Counted from the first letter of the stretch, positions 9,449-18,730 are shown. The stretch is DNA of 64,000 bases from Pseudomonas paraeruginosa PA7 (GCF_000017205.1 NC_009656.1:434001-498000), one strand, 5' to 3'. Numbers and translations are program-made. The notes: generated by a model from the sequence alone, not told the origin.

Positions 9449-10249
9449 ATGCTGACGTATCCCCAGATCGATCCGGTTGCGCTGGCCATCGGCCCGTTGA
9501 AGATCCACTGGTACGGGCTGATGTACCTGATCGGGATCGGCGGCGCCTGGCTGCTGGCGTCGCGCCGGATGAAACGCTTCGACCCGAGCTGGACCAAGGA
9601 GCGCCTGTCCGACCTGGTGTTCTGGGTCGCCTGCGGCGTGATCCTCGGCGGTCGCCTGGGCTACGTGCTGTTCTACAACCTGGACGAGTACATCGCCAAT
9701 CCGACGCTGATCTTCGAGGTCTGGAAAGGCGGCATGTCCTTCCATGGCGGGCTGCTCGGCGTGATGCTGGCGGTCTGGTGGTTCGGCAAGCGCCATGGCA
9801 AGAGCTTCTTCCAGCTGATGGACTTCATCGCCCCGCTGGTGCCGATCGGCCTGGGCGCCGGGCGCATCGGCAACTTCATCAACTCGGAGCTGTGGGGCAA
9901 GGTCAGCGACGTGCCCTGGGCCATGGTCTTCCCCAACGGCGGCCCGCTGCCGCGGCATCCGTCGCAGCTGTACCAGTTCGCCCTGGAAGGCGTGGCGCTG
10001 TTCGTCATTCTCTGGCTGTTCACCCGCAAGCCACGGCCGACCGCCTCGGTCTCCGGCCTGTTCGTGCTGTGCTACGGGATCTTCCGCTTCGTCGTCGAGT
10101 TCGTCCGCGTGCCGGATGCCCAGCTCGGCTACCTCGCCTGGGGCTGGCTGACCATGGGGCAGGTGCTCTGCGTACCGATGGTGCTGGCCGGCATTGCCCT
10201 GATGGTCTGGGCCTACCGCCGCGACGCGGCGCAGCCGAAGGCGGCCTGA
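9449..10249 (+). CDS. lgt: Prolipoprotein diacylglyceryl transferase
   Basis: 266 residues. It transfers diacylglycerol from phosphatidylglycerol to the lipobox Cys of prolipoproteins in the inner membrane. Family marks visible are [10 protein letters not shown] in helix 1, the HGGLLG segment with its catalytic-region His, and the signature [13 protein letters not shown]. About seven hydrophobic helices are present. An AGGAG precedes the ATG. lgt followed by thyA is a widely conserved order. Confidence 0.96.
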   Translation: MLTYPQIDPVALAIGPLKIHWYGLMYLIGIGGAWLLASRRMKRFDPSWTKERLSDLVFWVACGVILGGRLGYVLFYNLDEYIANPTLIFEVWKGGMSFHGGLLGVMLAVWWFGKRHGKSFFQLMDFIAPLVPIGLGAGRIGNFINSELWGKVSDVPWAMVFPNGGPLPRHPSQLYQFALEGVALFVILWLFTRKPRPTASVSGLFVLCYGIFRFVVEFVRVPDAQLGYLAWGWLTMGQVLCVPMVLAGIALMVWAYRRDAAQPKAA

Positions 10250-10270
10250 GGGGCCGCTTCCGATGGTCGG

Positions 10271-10299
10271 GGCGGATAACGTCGCAGGCGTCATCCGCT
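10271..10299. repeat. Intergenic palindromic repeat (GGCGGATAAC-type)
   Basis: In the lgt-thyA gap, GGCGGATAACG...CGTCATCCGCT forms an imperfect hairpin. Closely related sequences occur in this window at 20851-20882 and 23076-23107, and a partial one at 20808-20830. All are intergenic. They look like a dispersed REP-type element of the host. Confidence 0.55.
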
Positions 10300-10457
10300 C
10301 CGGGCGGCCGGCCTTCCCCGCCAGGGCGCGCATGGCTTGCGCCGGTCGCGGCGAACTGGCGATGCAGCCGCCGCCACCGTAGACTTGGCCATCTTTCTTT
10401 CATCCCTCGGTGGGAGCCGCGACGCCGGCGCCGCACCGATATCGATCCGGGCCTCCG

Positions 10458-11252
10458 ATGAAACAGTACCTCGACCTGATGCGCCATGTGCGCGAGCACG
10501 GCACCTTCAAGAGCGACCGCACCGGCACCGGCACCTATAGCGTGTTCGGCTACCAGATGCGCTTCGACCTGGCCGCGGGCTTCCCCCTGGTGACCACCAA
10601 GAAGTGCCACCTCAAGTCGATCGTCCACGAGCTGCTGTGGTTCCTCCAGGGCTCCACCAATATCGCCTACCTCAAGGAACACGGCGTCTCGATCTGGGAC
10701 GAGTGGGCCGACGAGAACGGCGACCTCGGTCCGGTGTACGGCTACCAGTGGCGCTCCTGGCCGGCACCGGACGGCCGGCACATCGATCAGATCGCCAACC
10801 TGATGACGATGCTGAAGAAGAATCCGGACTCGCGCCGGCTGATCGTCTCCGCCTGGAACCCGGCGCTGATCGACGAGATGGCGCTGCCGCCGTGCCACGC
10901 GCTGTTCCAGTTCTACGTCGCCGACGGCAAGCTCAGCTGCCAGCTCTACCAGCGTTCGGCGGATATCTTCCTCGGCGTACCCTTCAACATCGCCAGCTAC
11001 GCCCTGCTGACCCTGATGGTGGCGCAGGTCGCCGGCCTGCGGCCGGGCGAATTCATCTGGACCGGCGGCGATTGCCACCTGTACGCCAACCACCTGGAGC
11101 AGGCCGACCTGCAGCTGACCCGCGAACCGCTGCCGCTGCCGAGCATGAAGCTGAATCCCGAGGTGAAGGATCTGTTCGACTTCCGCTTCGAGGACTTCGA
11201 GCTGGTCGGCTACCAGGCCCATCCGCACATCAAGGCGCCGGTCGCGGTCTGA
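10458..11252 (+). CDS. thyA: Thymidylate synthase
   Basis: 264 residues, the same length as the E. coli enzyme. It methylates dUMP to dTMP with methylenetetrahydrofolate as donor. The catalytic Cys lies in [12 protein letters not shown], and the [20 protein letters not shown] block and the folate-binding C-terminus (HIKAPVAV) are intact. The frame is open 16 codons upstream, but the ATG at 10458 gives the standard start [12 protein letters not shown] (folA), which regenerates its cofactor, lies ~7 kb further on. Confidence 0.97.
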
Positions 11253-11258
11253 CCGGCC

Positions 11259-11280
11259 GGCGGAGCCTCCGGGCTCCGCC
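11259..11280. terminator. Hairpin between the convergent thyA and GTPase genes
   Basis: GGCGGAGCC and GGCTCCGCC form a 9-bp stem with a 4-base loop, directly after the thyA stop and before the stop of the convergent gene at 11289. Only a weak T-rich tract (TGTTCCTC) follows on the plus strand, so this may be a terminator or simply a stable mRNA end. Confidence 0.5.
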
Positions 11281-11288
11281 TGTTCCTC

Positions 11289-12665
11289 TCATTCACCGCT
11301 GTCGGCCAGGTGTTCGGCCAGCGCGTCGATCTGTTCCTGGCGGTCGCCGCCGCCCGCACGCCTGCCGTTGAGCGACGACCACTCCGGATGCGCGCGCGCC
11401 TTGCGCAACGCTTCCGGCAGCTTGCCTTCGCGCCACTGCCTGTCTTCCGGGGTCTCCAGGCGGATCGCCTCGAGCGCCGCGTGGCCGCGTGTCTGCAGGG
11501 CCGCCAGGAGTTGCCGTTGGCGCAGCGCGAGCAGGCGCAGCACGGCGTCGTTGACGGTCAGCTCGCGGGCGCCCTTGAGCTTGCCGAGCAGGCGCGAACC
11601 GTAGTGGCCGACGGTCTGCCAGGCGCCGCCGGCGAGGGCGCCGAGGGCGGCGGCGGCGCCAAGGGTGACGCCGCCCACCAGCAGGTCGATGCCGGCGCCG
11701 GCCGCGGCGCCGGCCGCAACCCCGCCGCCGAGGCGGATACCGAGCTGGCGCAGGGTCTCCGGATTGAACAGATCGTCGCCCCAGCGGCCGTCGAGCAGCG
11801 GCAGGTCGGCGGCGCGGGCGTCGTCCCTGGCGAAGGCGTAGAGCCGCAGCAACGCTTCCACGCAGGCCTGTTCGCGCTTGCGCACCTGCTGGTGCAGATC
11901 GCGGGTGGCTTCCTGCACCGCGCTTTCGGCGCTGGCCACCAGGCGCCGGCAGGCGGCGACGTCGACCAGCAGTTCGGCGATCAGCCGTTGCCCGGCGCGC
12001 AGGCGCGCGGCGGCCTGTGCCTCATGGTCGGCGATCAGCCGGTCGAGCTGCGGCCGGGCGCGCTCCAGCAGCAGCGCCAGGCTCTCGTAGAGGCGCCGTT
12101 CGCCGTCCAGCGGCGGGGCCACGCTGTCGAAACGCACCAGGGCGTGCAGGCCGAGGCGGGCGAGGGCGGCGCGCCACTCCTCCTCGCGATGCCGCGGGCT
12201 GGCGACGAAGTTCAGCACCGGCAGCAGCGGCCGGCCGCAGCCGGCGAGCACCGCCAGTTCGTCGCGATACTTGGCCAGCACCGGTTCGCGGGCGTCGATC
12301 ACGTAGAGCCCGGCGTCGGAGGCGAGCAACTGGCGGACCACCTTGGATTCCTGTTCGAAACGCCCGCGCGCTTCGTTGCTGTCCAGCAGTCGGGCCATGC
12401 GTTCCGGGCCATCGAGACGCTCGCCGGGGCGCTCCAGGGCGTCCAGGTAGTCGAGCAGGGCGATGGCGTCTTCCAGGCCGGGCGTGTCGTAGAGCTCCAG
12501 CAGCGCTTCGCCGTCCACCGACAGCCTGGCGCCCTCGACGTGGCGGGTGGTGCTGGGGCGATGGGAGACTTCGCCGAATCCGCGGTCGCGGGTCAGGGTG
12601 CGCAGCAGCGAGGTCTTGCCGGTATTGGTGTGGCCGACCACGGCCAGGATCAGCGGCTCAGTCAT
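11289..12665 (-). CDS. GTPase with DUF3482 domain
   Basis: 458 residues. The N-terminus is an Era-like small GTPase: P-loop GHTNTGKTSLL (residues ~11-21), switch region with Thr, and DTPGLED as the G3 motif. The C-terminal half is helical with a glycine/alanine-rich hydrophobic stretch (GGGVAAGAAAGAGIDLLVGG), which may insert in or lie on the membrane, as in DUF3482 proteins. Its start overlaps the end of the upstream DUF2868 gene by 8 bases. The pair is common in Pseudomonas and neighbours, but its cellular job is not known. Confidence 0.85.
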   Translation of the reverse strand: MTEPLILAVVGHTNTGKTSLLRTLTRDRGFGEVSHRPSTTRHVEGARLSVDGEALLELYDTPGLEDAIALLDYLDALERPGERLDGPERMARLLDSNEARGRFEQESKVVRQLLASDAGLYVIDAREPVLAKYRDELAVLAGCGRPLLPVLNFVASPRHREEEWRAALARLGLHALVRFDSVAPPLDGERRLYESLALLLERARPQLDRLIADHEAQAAARLRAGQRLIAELLVDVAACRRLVASAESAVQEATRDLHQQVRKREQACVEALLRLYAFARDDARAADLPLLDGRWGDDLFNPETLRQLGIRLGGGVAAGAAAGAGIDLLVGGVTLGAAAALGALAGGAWQTVGHYGSRLLGKLKGARELTVNDAVLRLLALRQRQLLAALQTRGHAALEAIRLETPEDRQWREGKLPEALRKARAHPEWSSLNGRRAGGGDRQEQIDALAEHLADSGE

Positions 12666-14037
12666 GGCCGGTCTCCAGCCAGGCCAGCGGCGAGGTCTCG
12701 CCGTGCGGCAGTTGCAGGCGTTCCAGGGCGGCGTGCCAGTCGCCCAGGCGGTCGCTGTCGAGCGCTTCGCCGGGCGGAGCCTGGAGCAGCCAGATGCGGG
12801 TGCTGGCGGCGCAGCGGGCGAGTTCGCCGAGCAGCGCCAGGCTGCCGCGGTCCGGCGAGCGGCGCGGGTCGCAGGCGATGGCCAGGCGCGCCGGCGGGTA
12901 GCGTGTCAGTTGTTCGAGCAGGCGGCGGCGCTGTTGGCCGTCGTCGAGGATGCCGGCGTCGGCGATGCCTTCGGCGAGCTTCGGCGGCCAGGGCCGGCGA
13001 TCGTCCACCGCCACCAGTACCGCTCCGGCGGCTTCCTGGGCGGACTGGCCGCCCTGCGGCTCCGGCAGCCAGTCCGGCGCCGCGTCGCTGACGCCAAGGC
13101 GTTCGCTGGCCGGCATCAGGCGTTCGCGCAGCAGGCTGTAGCCGGGGTCGTCGAGGTCCAGGTCGAGACCGGCCAGGCCGCGTTTCCAGCGCCACAGGCA
13201 GAACAGCCCGAGCAGCAGGCGTGGCAGCACGCCGTAGACCAGCAGCACGCCTACCAGCCAGCCGGCCCAGGCATGTCGCGCCGTTTCGCCGGCCAGGGCG
13301 GCATCGCCGCTGGCGCGGATCAGCTCGGCGTCCGGCAACGGGAAGCCAAGCAATGCCGGCAGGGCGCCGAGCGCCTGGGTGAGGCCGACGAAGGTATCGC
13401 TACCGAGGATGGTGGTTTCCCAGACGAAACCGTAGCGGCGGGTCGCCAGCAGGCCGAGCAGCAGCGCCAGCGCGGCCAGCAGGCCGAGCAGCCAGAGCCC
13501 GTGGACCAGCGCGCCGAGGCCCCAGCGCGCCAGCCGGCGCCGGCCGAGCAGGACCAGTAGCGCCGGCGCCAGGTGCGCGGCGCGGGCGTCGCGCGCCAGC
13601 TTGCCGCTGAGCCACAGCCAGAGCCGGCCGAGCGCGCCCGCGGCCTCACCGCCGGCGAGCAGGCCGATGGCCCAGCCGAGCAGGGTCAGCAGGTGCAGGC
13701 CGAGCAGGCTGGCCAGCGCCCAGAACACGTTGACCGGACGCTGGCCGTCGCCGAGCGCGGCGAAGGCCAGTCCGGCGCCGCTGGCCAGGGCCAGCACCAG
13801 CAGCAGGGCCAGCGCCAGCCTCGATCCTTGGCGCCAGGTGCGCTGGGCCTCCAGCAGGCCTTCGCGGCGGCCGAGCCAGTGGGCACGGGTGAGAATGCGG
13901 CGCGGCAGGGAACCGCCCTGGGCCAGTGCCTGACGAACCGCCTCGCTGTCTTCCAGCGGGCCGGCCTGCTCCTCGCGCAGGCGAACGGCCTCGGTCAGCC
14001 AGAGGGCGTCGAGGCCGGGATGCGTGGTGTGACTCAA
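12658..14037 (-). CDS. DUF2868 membrane protein, partner of the GTPase
   Basis: 459 residues with three or more hydrophobic helices in the N-terminal two thirds and a soluble C-terminal part with an LVAVDDRRPWPP segment. It matches the DUF2868 family, regularly found beside a DUF3482 GTPase. The start is TTG at 14035-14037 with a strong AGGAG five bases upstream; there is no ATG nearby. Coupling by an 8-base overlap suggests the two products act together at the inner membrane. Function unknown. Confidence 0.8.
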   Translation of the reverse strand: MSHTTHPGLDALWLTEAVRLREEQAGPLEDSEAVRQALAQGGSLPRRILTRAHWLGRREGLLEAQRTWRQGSRLALALLLVLALASGAGLAFAALGDGQRPVNVFWALASLLGLHLLTLLGWAIGLLAGGEAAGALGRLWLWLSGKLARDARAAHLAPALLVLLGRRRLARWGLGALVHGLWLLGLLAALALLLGLLATRRYGFVWETTILGSDTFVGLTQALGALPALLGFPLPDAELIRASGDAALAGETARHAWAGWLVGVLLVYGVLPRLLLGLFCLWRWKRGLAGLDLDLDDPGYSLLRERLMPASERLGVSDAAPDWLPEPQGGQSAQEAAGAVLVAVDDRRPWPPKLAEGIADAGILDDGQQRRRLLEQLTRYPPARLAIACDPRRSPDRGSLALLGELARCAASTRIWLLQAPPGEALDSDRLGDWHAALERLQLPHGETSPLAWLETGHD

Positions 14038-14224
14038 GTCACCTCCTGTGTCGATTTCCCTGCCGGGTGTGAATCCCGGTCGGACAAAGGCGTCTGATCA
14101 GCGCAAACATAGCAAAAAGCACCCATGCGGCTCATGCCGGCCTTCGCGACGGCGGGCGATGGGCGTGGTATTTCGACTGGCGCCGTGGCGAAAGCGTTCG
14201 GCGCCGGGGCAAGAGGAGCGCGAG

Positions 14225-14587
14225 ATGAAGGTGGTACGCCGATGGCCTCTGGCGCTGTGGCTGGCAATGACCGGCACGCTGGCCGACGAGTTGCCCGACG
14301 GTTCGTTGCTGCAACGCTACGGCGTGGCGGCCGACCAGTTGCCGGCGCTGACGGCGGAGCCGCAGCCGCGCAAGGAGAAGGTGGAAGCGCCGGCGCGCTT
14401 CCGCCTGGCGCCGGAACAACCGTTGGTGACCTTTGGCGTCAAGGAGCCACAGGACGCGGAGCCCACCGGCAATCCGTCCATCGACGCCATGCATGAGCGT
14501 GATCGGCGGCTTTGCCGGAGGATCAGGCAGGAAGCGTTGGAAAAGGGCAAGGCGTCGCCGTTCGACAGCTATATCGGCTGCCCGTGA
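14225..14587 (+). CDS. Small exported protein of unknown function
   Basis: 120 residues. The N-terminus MKVVRRWPLALWLAMTGTLADE is a signal peptide, with cleavage likely near the TLA-DE boundary. The mature part is hydrophilic and has no motif I recognise; it contains a C-terminal Cys and a QEALEKGKA helix. The ATG at 14225 follows an AGAGGAG; the frame is open further upstream without a ribosome site. A 187-base gap divides it from the divergent DUF2868 gene. Confidence 0.7.
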   Translation: MKVVRRWPLALWLAMTGTLADELPDGSLLQRYGVAADQLPALTAEPQPRKEKVEAPARFRLAPEQPLVTFGVKEPQDAEPTGNPSIDAMHERDRRLCRRIRQEALEKGKASPFDSYIGCP

Positions 14588-14614
14588 GGACGGCGCCGTG
14601 CCCGGGCGCCGTCC
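14588..14614. terminator. Strong hairpin between convergent genes
   Basis: A 10-bp perfect stem, GGACGGCGCC with GGCGCCGTCC, starts just after the stop of the small exported protein and ends 10 bases before the glpQ stop. No T-run follows on either strand, so it may act as a transcript-end stabiliser rather than a classic terminator. Confidence 0.5.
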
Positions 14615-14623
14615 GCGACACCG

Positions 14624-15781
14624 TCAGCGCTGTTCGCGCAGGCGCACGGCGACGTCCGGCTGGTCGCTGAACAGGCCGTCGATGCCGGCGTCGAGGTAGG
14701 CCCTGATCTCGCCGGCCAGGTCGCCACGCGACTGCGGGTTGCCGTCGGCGCTGCGGAATTCCGCCGGAAGGAAGCTGTTTTCCGCGCGGAAGGTGTAGGG
14801 ATGCACCTTCAGCCCGGCGGCGTGGGCGTCGCCGACGAAGCGGGTCGGCTGGCCGAGGTTGTCGTTGGCATCGCGGGGAATCACGTAGCTCTTGTCCGGA
14901 CCGACCCCGTAGGCGTAGCGCGCCACTTGGCGCAGGCCCTTGGCGGTGGCCATCTCGGCGTAGGTCAAGCTGCCGCCGGTGGCCTGCTGGTCATAGGGCT
15001 GGCCGCTGCCGTAGAGCTGGATCAGGCGGATGCCGGTGAGGCGCTTGAGTTCCTTCAGGTTGTTCACCTCGAAGGACTGGATGAATACCGGCGCGCTCGG
15101 ACCGAGGTAGCCGTTGCGGTGCAGGGTCTTCACCAGCGGACGCTCCATGGCCAGGCCGAGGCGCTGGAAGTGGGTGCCGTGCTTGATCTCCGGGTACAGG
15201 CCGATGCTGCGCTGCTGGCTGATTTGCAGGCTTTTCACCAGGTCGATGATCTCCTGCAGGGTGGGAATCTCGAAGGTGCCGTCCAGGCGCGCATTGCCCG
15301 GGCGGATCGTGGGGATGCGCTCGATGGCGCGCAGGGTCTTCAGTTCGGCGAGGGTGAAGTCTTCGCTGAACCAGCCGGTGAGTTCCACTCCGTCGACTTT
15401 CTGCGTGCGCTTGCGGTCGGCGAATTCGGGGTGCCGGGCGACATCGGTGGTCAGGCCCAGCTCGTTGTCGTGGCGCGCGACCATCTTGCCGTCGCGGGTC
15501 ATCACCAGGTCCGGCTCGATGTAGTCGGCGCCCATCATCACCGCCAGGGCGTAGGCGCCCAGGGTGTGTTCCGGTACGTAACCACTGGCGCCCCGGTGGG
15601 CGATGACCAGCGGCGAGCGCTCCTGGCCGGCCGGGTGGCGGGCGGAGGCCTGGCCCTGGGCCCAGTCGATGGCGCGTTGCACATTGCCGGTGTCGGCGGA
15701 GGCGGAGGCGGCGCTGGCCAGGCCAGCGGCGAGCAGCAGGCAGGCGGCGCCGAGCTGGCGGCGCAGGAAGGCTGATTGCAT
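14624..15781 (-). CDS. glpQ: Periplasmic glycerophosphodiester phosphodiesterase GlpQ
   Basis: 385 residues. It hydrolyses glycerophosphodiesters from phospholipid turnover to glycerol-3-phosphate and an alcohol. A signal peptide (MQSAFLRRQLGAACLLLAAGLASA) directs it to the periplasm. Catalytic motifs are HRGASGYVPEHTLGAY and the metal-binding DYIEPDLVMTRDG...VARHD, with the substrate His/Lys region PEIKHGTHF. A GAGGA precedes the ATG at 15779-15781. The frame is open far upstream, but that part has no start with these features. Confidence 0.94.
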   Translation of the reverse strand: MQSAFLRRQLGAACLLLAAGLASAASASADTGNVQRAIDWAQGQASARHPAGQERSPLVIAHRGASGYVPEHTLGAYALAVMMGADYIEPDLVMTRDGKMVARHDNELGLTTDVARHPEFADRKRTQKVDGVELTGWFSEDFTLAELKTLRAIERIPTIRPGNARLDGTFEIPTLQEIIDLVKSLQISQQRSIGLYPEIKHGTHFQRLGLAMERPLVKTLHRNGYLGPSAPVFIQSFEVNNLKELKRLTGIRLIQLYGSGQPYDQQATGGSLTYAEMATAKGLRQVARYAYGVGPDKSYVIPRDANDNLGQPTRFVGDAHAAGLKVHPYTFRAENSFLPAEFRSADGNPQSRGDLAGEIRAYLDAGIDGLFSDQPDVAVRLREQR

Positions 15782-15860
15782 GACGGGTCCTCGTCGGCGG
15801 TTCGGGAGTGTTCCAGTCCAGCAGAGTGACGCAGCCAGGTGATACTTCTTTGCCCGTTTC

Positions 15861-15878
15861 GCGACATTCCCGTGACAA
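15861..15878 (-). promoter_or_regulatory. Possible Pho box upstream of glpQ
   Basis: On the minus strand, TTGTCAC and ATGTCGC are separated by 4 bases, about 80 bases before the glpQ start. This resembles two degenerate CTGTCAT half-sites with the spacing PhoB uses, and a TATCAC lies 16 bases downstream. glpQ-type genes are often phosphate regulated, but the match is imperfect. Confidence 0.35.
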
Positions 15879-15991
15879 TCGCTGCCAGCGTGTCGACGTC
15901 GGCGTTTTCCCGGCCAATCCAACGAAAGGGGCGGCCGGCCGGGGCAGGGTATAGGGTGACGGGCGCTCGCATAACAATGAGAGGACCGGCC

Positions 15992-17086
15992 ATGGCCTCC
16001 CCGCAACCTGCCTCCGCGTTTCCCTGCCTGTCGCTGCAACTGGCCTGCCTGTTGCTGGGCGCCTGGCTGGCCTTCGATGCCCATGGTGGCGGCCAGGCCG
16101 TGGCGCCGCCGGCCCGCGCCGAAGCGCGTGTGCCGACGGCCGCTACCGATGACTGGGGGCGCCAGCCGGACAGCCTGATGAGCGGCGTGCCGCCGCGCAC
16201 GCTGGAGGCGAGCGTCGGAGCTCGCGGCTCGGGGTCGGCGAGTTCGCGGCTGTGGATCGCCGATACCGACTTCCGCCTGCACGACGACATCGGTTTCTTC
16301 ATCCGGCGCATGCTGATCCGCATGGAACCGTCTCGTCCCGGCACGCCCTTGTTGCTCGACGATCCGACGGCGATGGTGGCGCGGATCCAGGCCGGCGAGA
16401 TCTTCGTCAGCGACGCCACCCTGGCGACCCTGCTCAATCAGGACCTCGCCGCGTCCCGCGCCGCCGTGCGCAACCTCAGGATGAGCACCCGCAAGGACGG
16501 TCAGGAAGTGCGTGGCGAGTTGTTGCGCAAGGGCCGCTGGCGGCCGTTGCGGATGCTCACCGAGATCGAGCCGAGCGGTCCGCTGGAGGTGACCCTGATA
16601 CCGCGGCGGATCTTCGTCGACGGGGTCGAGGTCACTTCGTCGCTGGCGGCCGCCTCGATCGAGATGTCCGAGGTGCTGAAGCTGAAGACCCGGCACATGG
16701 AACTGGTCGGCAACCGCATCCGCGTCGACCTCGACGGTTTGTTCCCGCCGCCGCGCCTGGACTTCCGCGTCAGCCGCCTGGCCCTGGCCGACGGCGGCCT
16801 GCAACTGGCCCTCGGCGATCCCCTGGACAGCCTGCAATGGCCGGCGCTGCGGGCGCCGGACAGCTACATGTTCATCGAGGGCGGCGACATCAAGATGGCG
16901 CGCACCGTGCTGGTCAAGGCCTACGCCCTGTTCACCAGCCTCAGCCCCGAGCGGCCGCTGCTGTTCAACCTCTACGACTACCGGCGGCAACTGCAGAATG
17001 GCGTGATCCGCCTGCGCGAGGACGGCATGGTGCAGATCGCCGTGTCGCCGGTGAAGGCGCCGGCGCCGCTGGAGGCACGGCTGTGA
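15992..17086 (+). CDS. Exported/membrane-anchored protein, first of a tandem paralogue pair
   Basis: 364 residues with an N-terminal hydrophobic segment (LSLQLACLLLGAWLAFDA) acting as signal or anchor, then a soluble periplasmic part. I recognise no named domain. The C-terminal ~60 residues, GGDIKMARTVLVKAYAL...LFNLYDYRRQL...REDGMVQIAV, align closely with the end of the next gene, and weaker likeness covers most of the length. GAGAGG sits 6 bases before the ATG at 15992. The stop overlaps the next start (GTGA), so the two are coupled. Confidence 0.75.
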   Translation: MASPQPASAFPCLSLQLACLLLGAWLAFDAHGGGQAVAPPARAEARVPTAATDDWGRQPDSLMSGVPPRTLEASVGARGSGSASSRLWIADTDFRLHDDIGFFIRRMLIRMEPSRPGTPLLLDDPTAMVARIQAGEIFVSDATLATLLNQDLAASRAAVRNLRMSTRKDGQEVRGELLRKGRWRPLRMLTEIEPSGPLEVTLIPRRIFVDGVEVTSSLAAASIEMSEVLKLKTRHMELVGNRIRVDLDGLFPPPRLDFRVSRLALADGGLQLALGDPLDSLQWPALRAPDSYMFIEGGDIKMARTVLVKAYALFTSLSPERPLLFNLYDYRRQLQNGVIRLREDGMVQIAVSPVKAPAPLEARL

Positions 17087-18126
17087 GCCGGCGTCCGTGG
17101 GGCGTGCCGCTGCTCGGCTGCTGCCTGTTGGCGGCCGGCGCGGCCCAGGCCGAAAGCGCCATCGACAGGCAGCAGCGCGAACTGGCCCTGCTGCGCGAGG
17201 GCTGGTACCGGCAGGTCCCGCCGGCGCCGCTGCCGCTGCCCATGCGTGCGGCCGGGCCGGCGGATTCCGGCCAGGATGGCGTCGGCATACTGCTGCGCAA
17301 CGTGGACATGTACCTGCGCGGCAACATCGGTTTCCACGTGCCCGAGGTGAAGGGCTGGCTGGTGCCGAACCGGGCCGGCCAGCCGGTGGACTTCGACCGC
17401 CCGCAGGACATGCATTTCCAGGTGATGGAAGGCGAGGTGCTGCTCAGCCCGCGGCAACTGGCCAACCTGTTCAACGAGCACATCCTCGCCTATGACGGGA
17501 CCATGCTGAAGGACTTTCGCATGAGCAGCGCGGCGGGACGCCTGGAGGTGGAGGGGCGGGTGCGTCCGTTCGGGGTAGGGCCGTGGCTGCCGTTGCGGCT
17601 GGGCGGCGGCGTGGAGGTGGACGCGGGCAGCGGCGCGCTGGTCTATCGTCCCGACCAGTTGAAGGTGATCGGCCTGCCGCTGTACGGGGCGATGAGCCTG
17701 GTCGGCCTGCCGATGTCGGCGCTGGTCAGCCTCGATCGGCCGGGGGCGAGCCTGGTCGGCAGCGCCATGCGCCTGGACTACCGCAAGGTCTTCCCGCTGC
17801 TCGGCATCGACGGCCAGGTGCAGGAGGCATGGCTCGACGACCAGGGCCTGCACCTGCGTTTCTCCCAGGCGCCCGGCCGGCCGTCGCCGGTGTTCAGCCC
17901 GCCGGCCGTGGCGGGCCCGTCCTTCCTCTGGCTACAGTCCGGCGACCTGAAGATCTTCGAAATCCTCATCACCTACGCCCAGGTGCTGCTGAAGACCGAA
18001 AAGCCGGAGCAGGTGCTGACCTTCAACCTGCGGGACTACCGCAAGGTCCTGGCGACCGGCACCACCCAGGTCAACGAGGATGGCACCTTCTTCATGCAGG
18101 TGCCGCCCTATGCCAATCCCTTGTAG
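17083..18126 (+). CDS. Exported protein, second of a tandem paralogue pair
   Basis: 347 residues from a GTG at 17083, with GGAGG upstream; the start overlaps the stop of the previous gene. The signal peptide is VSRRPWGVPLLGCCLLAAGAAQA, predicted to be cut after AQA. The mature protein has alternating strand-like segments and the shared C-terminal block SGDLKIFEILITYAQVLL...TFNLRDYRKVL...NEDGTFFMQV. Probably periplasmic; function unknown. Sharing a promoter region with divergent glpQ raises the possibility of a role in the envelope or phospholipid turnover, which is inference. Confidence 0.75.
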   Translation: MSRRPWGVPLLGCCLLAAGAAQAESAIDRQQRELALLREGWYRQVPPAPLPLPMRAAGPADSGQDGVGILLRNVDMYLRGNIGFHVPEVKGWLVPNRAGQPVDFDRPQDMHFQVMEGEVLLSPRQLANLFNEHILAYDGTMLKDFRMSSAAGRLEVEGRVRPFGVGPWLPLRLGGGVEVDAGSGALVYRPDQLKVIGLPLYGAMSLVGLPMSALVSLDRPGASLVGSAMRLDYRKVFPLLGIDGQVQEAWLDDQGLHLRFSQAPGRPSPVFSPPAVAGPSFLWLQSGDLKIFEILITYAQVLLKTEKPEQVLTFNLRDYRKVLATGTTQVNEDGTFFMQVPPYANPL

Positions 18127-18208
18127 GCCGGCCCGCACAGTTGGCCTGGAGTCCGCCGGCGCGAGTGTTTATCCTCGCGCCTTTGTCCTTCCACGATGAG
18201 GTAACCCC

Positions 18209-18715
18209 ATGGCACGACCGCTGGCGATGATCGCCGCCCTTGGCGAGAACCGCGCGATCGGCATCGACAACCGCCTGCCCTGGCGCCTGCCGGCCGACCT
18301 CAAGCATTTCAAGGCGATGACCCTCGGCAAGCCGGTGATCATGGGGCGCAAGACCTGGGACTCGCTGGGTCGGCCGCTGCCGGGCCGGCTCAACCTGGTG
18401 GTCAGCCGCCAGGCCGGCCTGGCGCTGGAGGGCGCGGAAGTGTTCGCCAGCCTGGACGCCGCGCTGGTGCGCGCCGAAGAGTGGGCGCAGGCGGAGGACG
18501 CCGACGAGCTGATGCTGATCGGCGGTGCCCAGCTCTATGCCGAGGCCTTGCCGCGCGCCGAGCGTCTGTACCTGACCCGGGTGGGCCTGGCGCCGGAAGG
18601 CGACGCCTTTTTCCCCGAGATCGATGACGCGGGCTGGCGCCTGGCGTCGAGCATCGAGCACGCCGCGGCTGACGATGCGCCGGCCTACGCCTTCGAGGTG
18701 TGGGAGCGCCGCTGA
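18209..18715 (+). CDS. folA: Dihydrofolate reductase
   Basis: 168 residues. It reduces dihydrofolate to tetrahydrofolate with NADPH and is the trimethoprim target. Visible marks are IAALGENRAIGIDNRLPWRLPADLKHFK (active-site loop with the catalytic acidic residue), the GKPVIMGRKTWDSLGRPLPGRLN nucleotide-binding block and IGGAQLYAEAL. A GATGAGG precedes the ATG. It follows the tandem exported genes by 82 bases. Confidence 0.97.
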   Translation: MARPLAMIAALGENRAIGIDNRLPWRLPADLKHFKAMTLGKPVIMGRKTWDSLGRPLPGRLNLVVSRQAGLALEGAEVFASLDAALVRAEEWAQAEDADELMLIGGAQLYAEALPRAERLYLTRVGLAPEGDAFFPEIDDAGWRLASSIEHAAADDAPAYAFEVWERR

Positions 18716-18730
18716 CGGTGCCAGGCGGGG

